This document shows positions 46,982-47,084 of a stretch of 47,084 nt of DNA, piece after piece. Position numbers and translations under genes: made by a program. The notes under the pieces are model-generated. The model had not been told where the DNA came from, ran no database searches, and was given only the letters and a program-made list of their open reading frames with translations. Within the stretch, counting starts at the first letter, position 1. Every line of letters starts with the position of its first letter. Origin of the DNA: JBBDYG01 sp040901765 (GTDB lineage: Bacteria > Planctomycetota > Planctomycetia > Pirellulales > Lacipirellulaceae). The DNA lies in NCBI GenBank assembly GCA_040901765.1, contig JBBDYG010000021.1, positions 1 through 47,084 of the forward strand, given 5' to 3'.

Positions 46982-47084
46982 AGTGACGGTGTGTACTACT
47001 TCTTCGAATCCCCTGGGGCGAACTGGGGAGCTAGCAGCCCGTTGAACAAGTGTCGTTTTCTAGGCGACGAGCGTGAGGGCTGGT

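Overview
The window looks like a chromosome segment of a planctomycete, probably of the Pirellulales. The signs are: PEP-CTERM tails combined with dockerin type I repeats on secreted proteins; an N-terminal LEPRMLF-type motif on a giant dockerin protein; a DUF1559 pseudopilin-like protein; a Lpg1974/BBP7-like outer-membrane protein; and many palindromic intergenic repeats. No database search was possible. Family names come from motifs read in the translated sequence.

Layout. 1-3.1 kb: a lipoprotein and a secreted subtilase-like protein with dockerin and PEP-CTERM. 3.5-6.5 kb: sugar-oxidation genes (SMP-30 lactonase-like, zinc alcohol dehydrogenase, SDR), the last two overlapping by four bases. 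7.0-8.8 kb: a two-gene unit, nucleotidyltransferase plus metal-binding TIM barrel, abutting without a gap. 9.0-10.1 kb: a His-rich mini-lipoprotein plus a DUF1559 protein.

10.2-29.1 kb, all minus strand, is the fused tRNA/tuf/rif/str block. In transcription order it runs tRNA-Thr(UGU), tRNA-Tyr, tRNA-Gly, tRNA-Thr(GGU), tuf, tRNA-Trp, secE, nusG, rplK, rplA, rplJ, rplL, rpoB, [Y1 transposase element on the other strand], rpoC, rpsL, rpsG, a 112-aa unknown gene, fusA. The order is that of the classic bacterial block, but several parts are unusual. EF-Tu has a rewritten switch I, EF-G has an atypical domain IV, S12 carries Arg88, NusG has an acidic extension of about 110 residues, a Y1-transposase/REP element separates rpoB from rpoC, and at least six junctions hold long imperfect palindromes.

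29.5-37.6 kb: secreted/envelope genes (PQQ-type sugar dehydrogenase with dockerin and PEP-CTERM, a 1145-aa triple-dockerin protein, an outer-membrane barrel, a PEP-CTERM protein). 37.7-40.1 kb: ribBA, a small two-helix membrane protein and a conserved-looking unknown. 40.5-44.7 kb: korA-korB (2-oxoacid:ferredoxin oxidoreductase) bracketed by two related CBS-pair proteins. 44.7-47 kb: an XRE regulator, a DUF104-type antitoxin, a MITE-like element with perfect 37-bp inverted repeats, and a coupled pair of unknown genes whose first member shares its last codons with the antitoxin gene.

The best candidates for something undescribed are the nucleotidyltransferase/TIM-barrel pair, the REP-flanked transposase inside rpoBC, the set of altered translation factors in one operon, and the shared C-terminal/start-coupling module at 45.09 and 46.03 kb.
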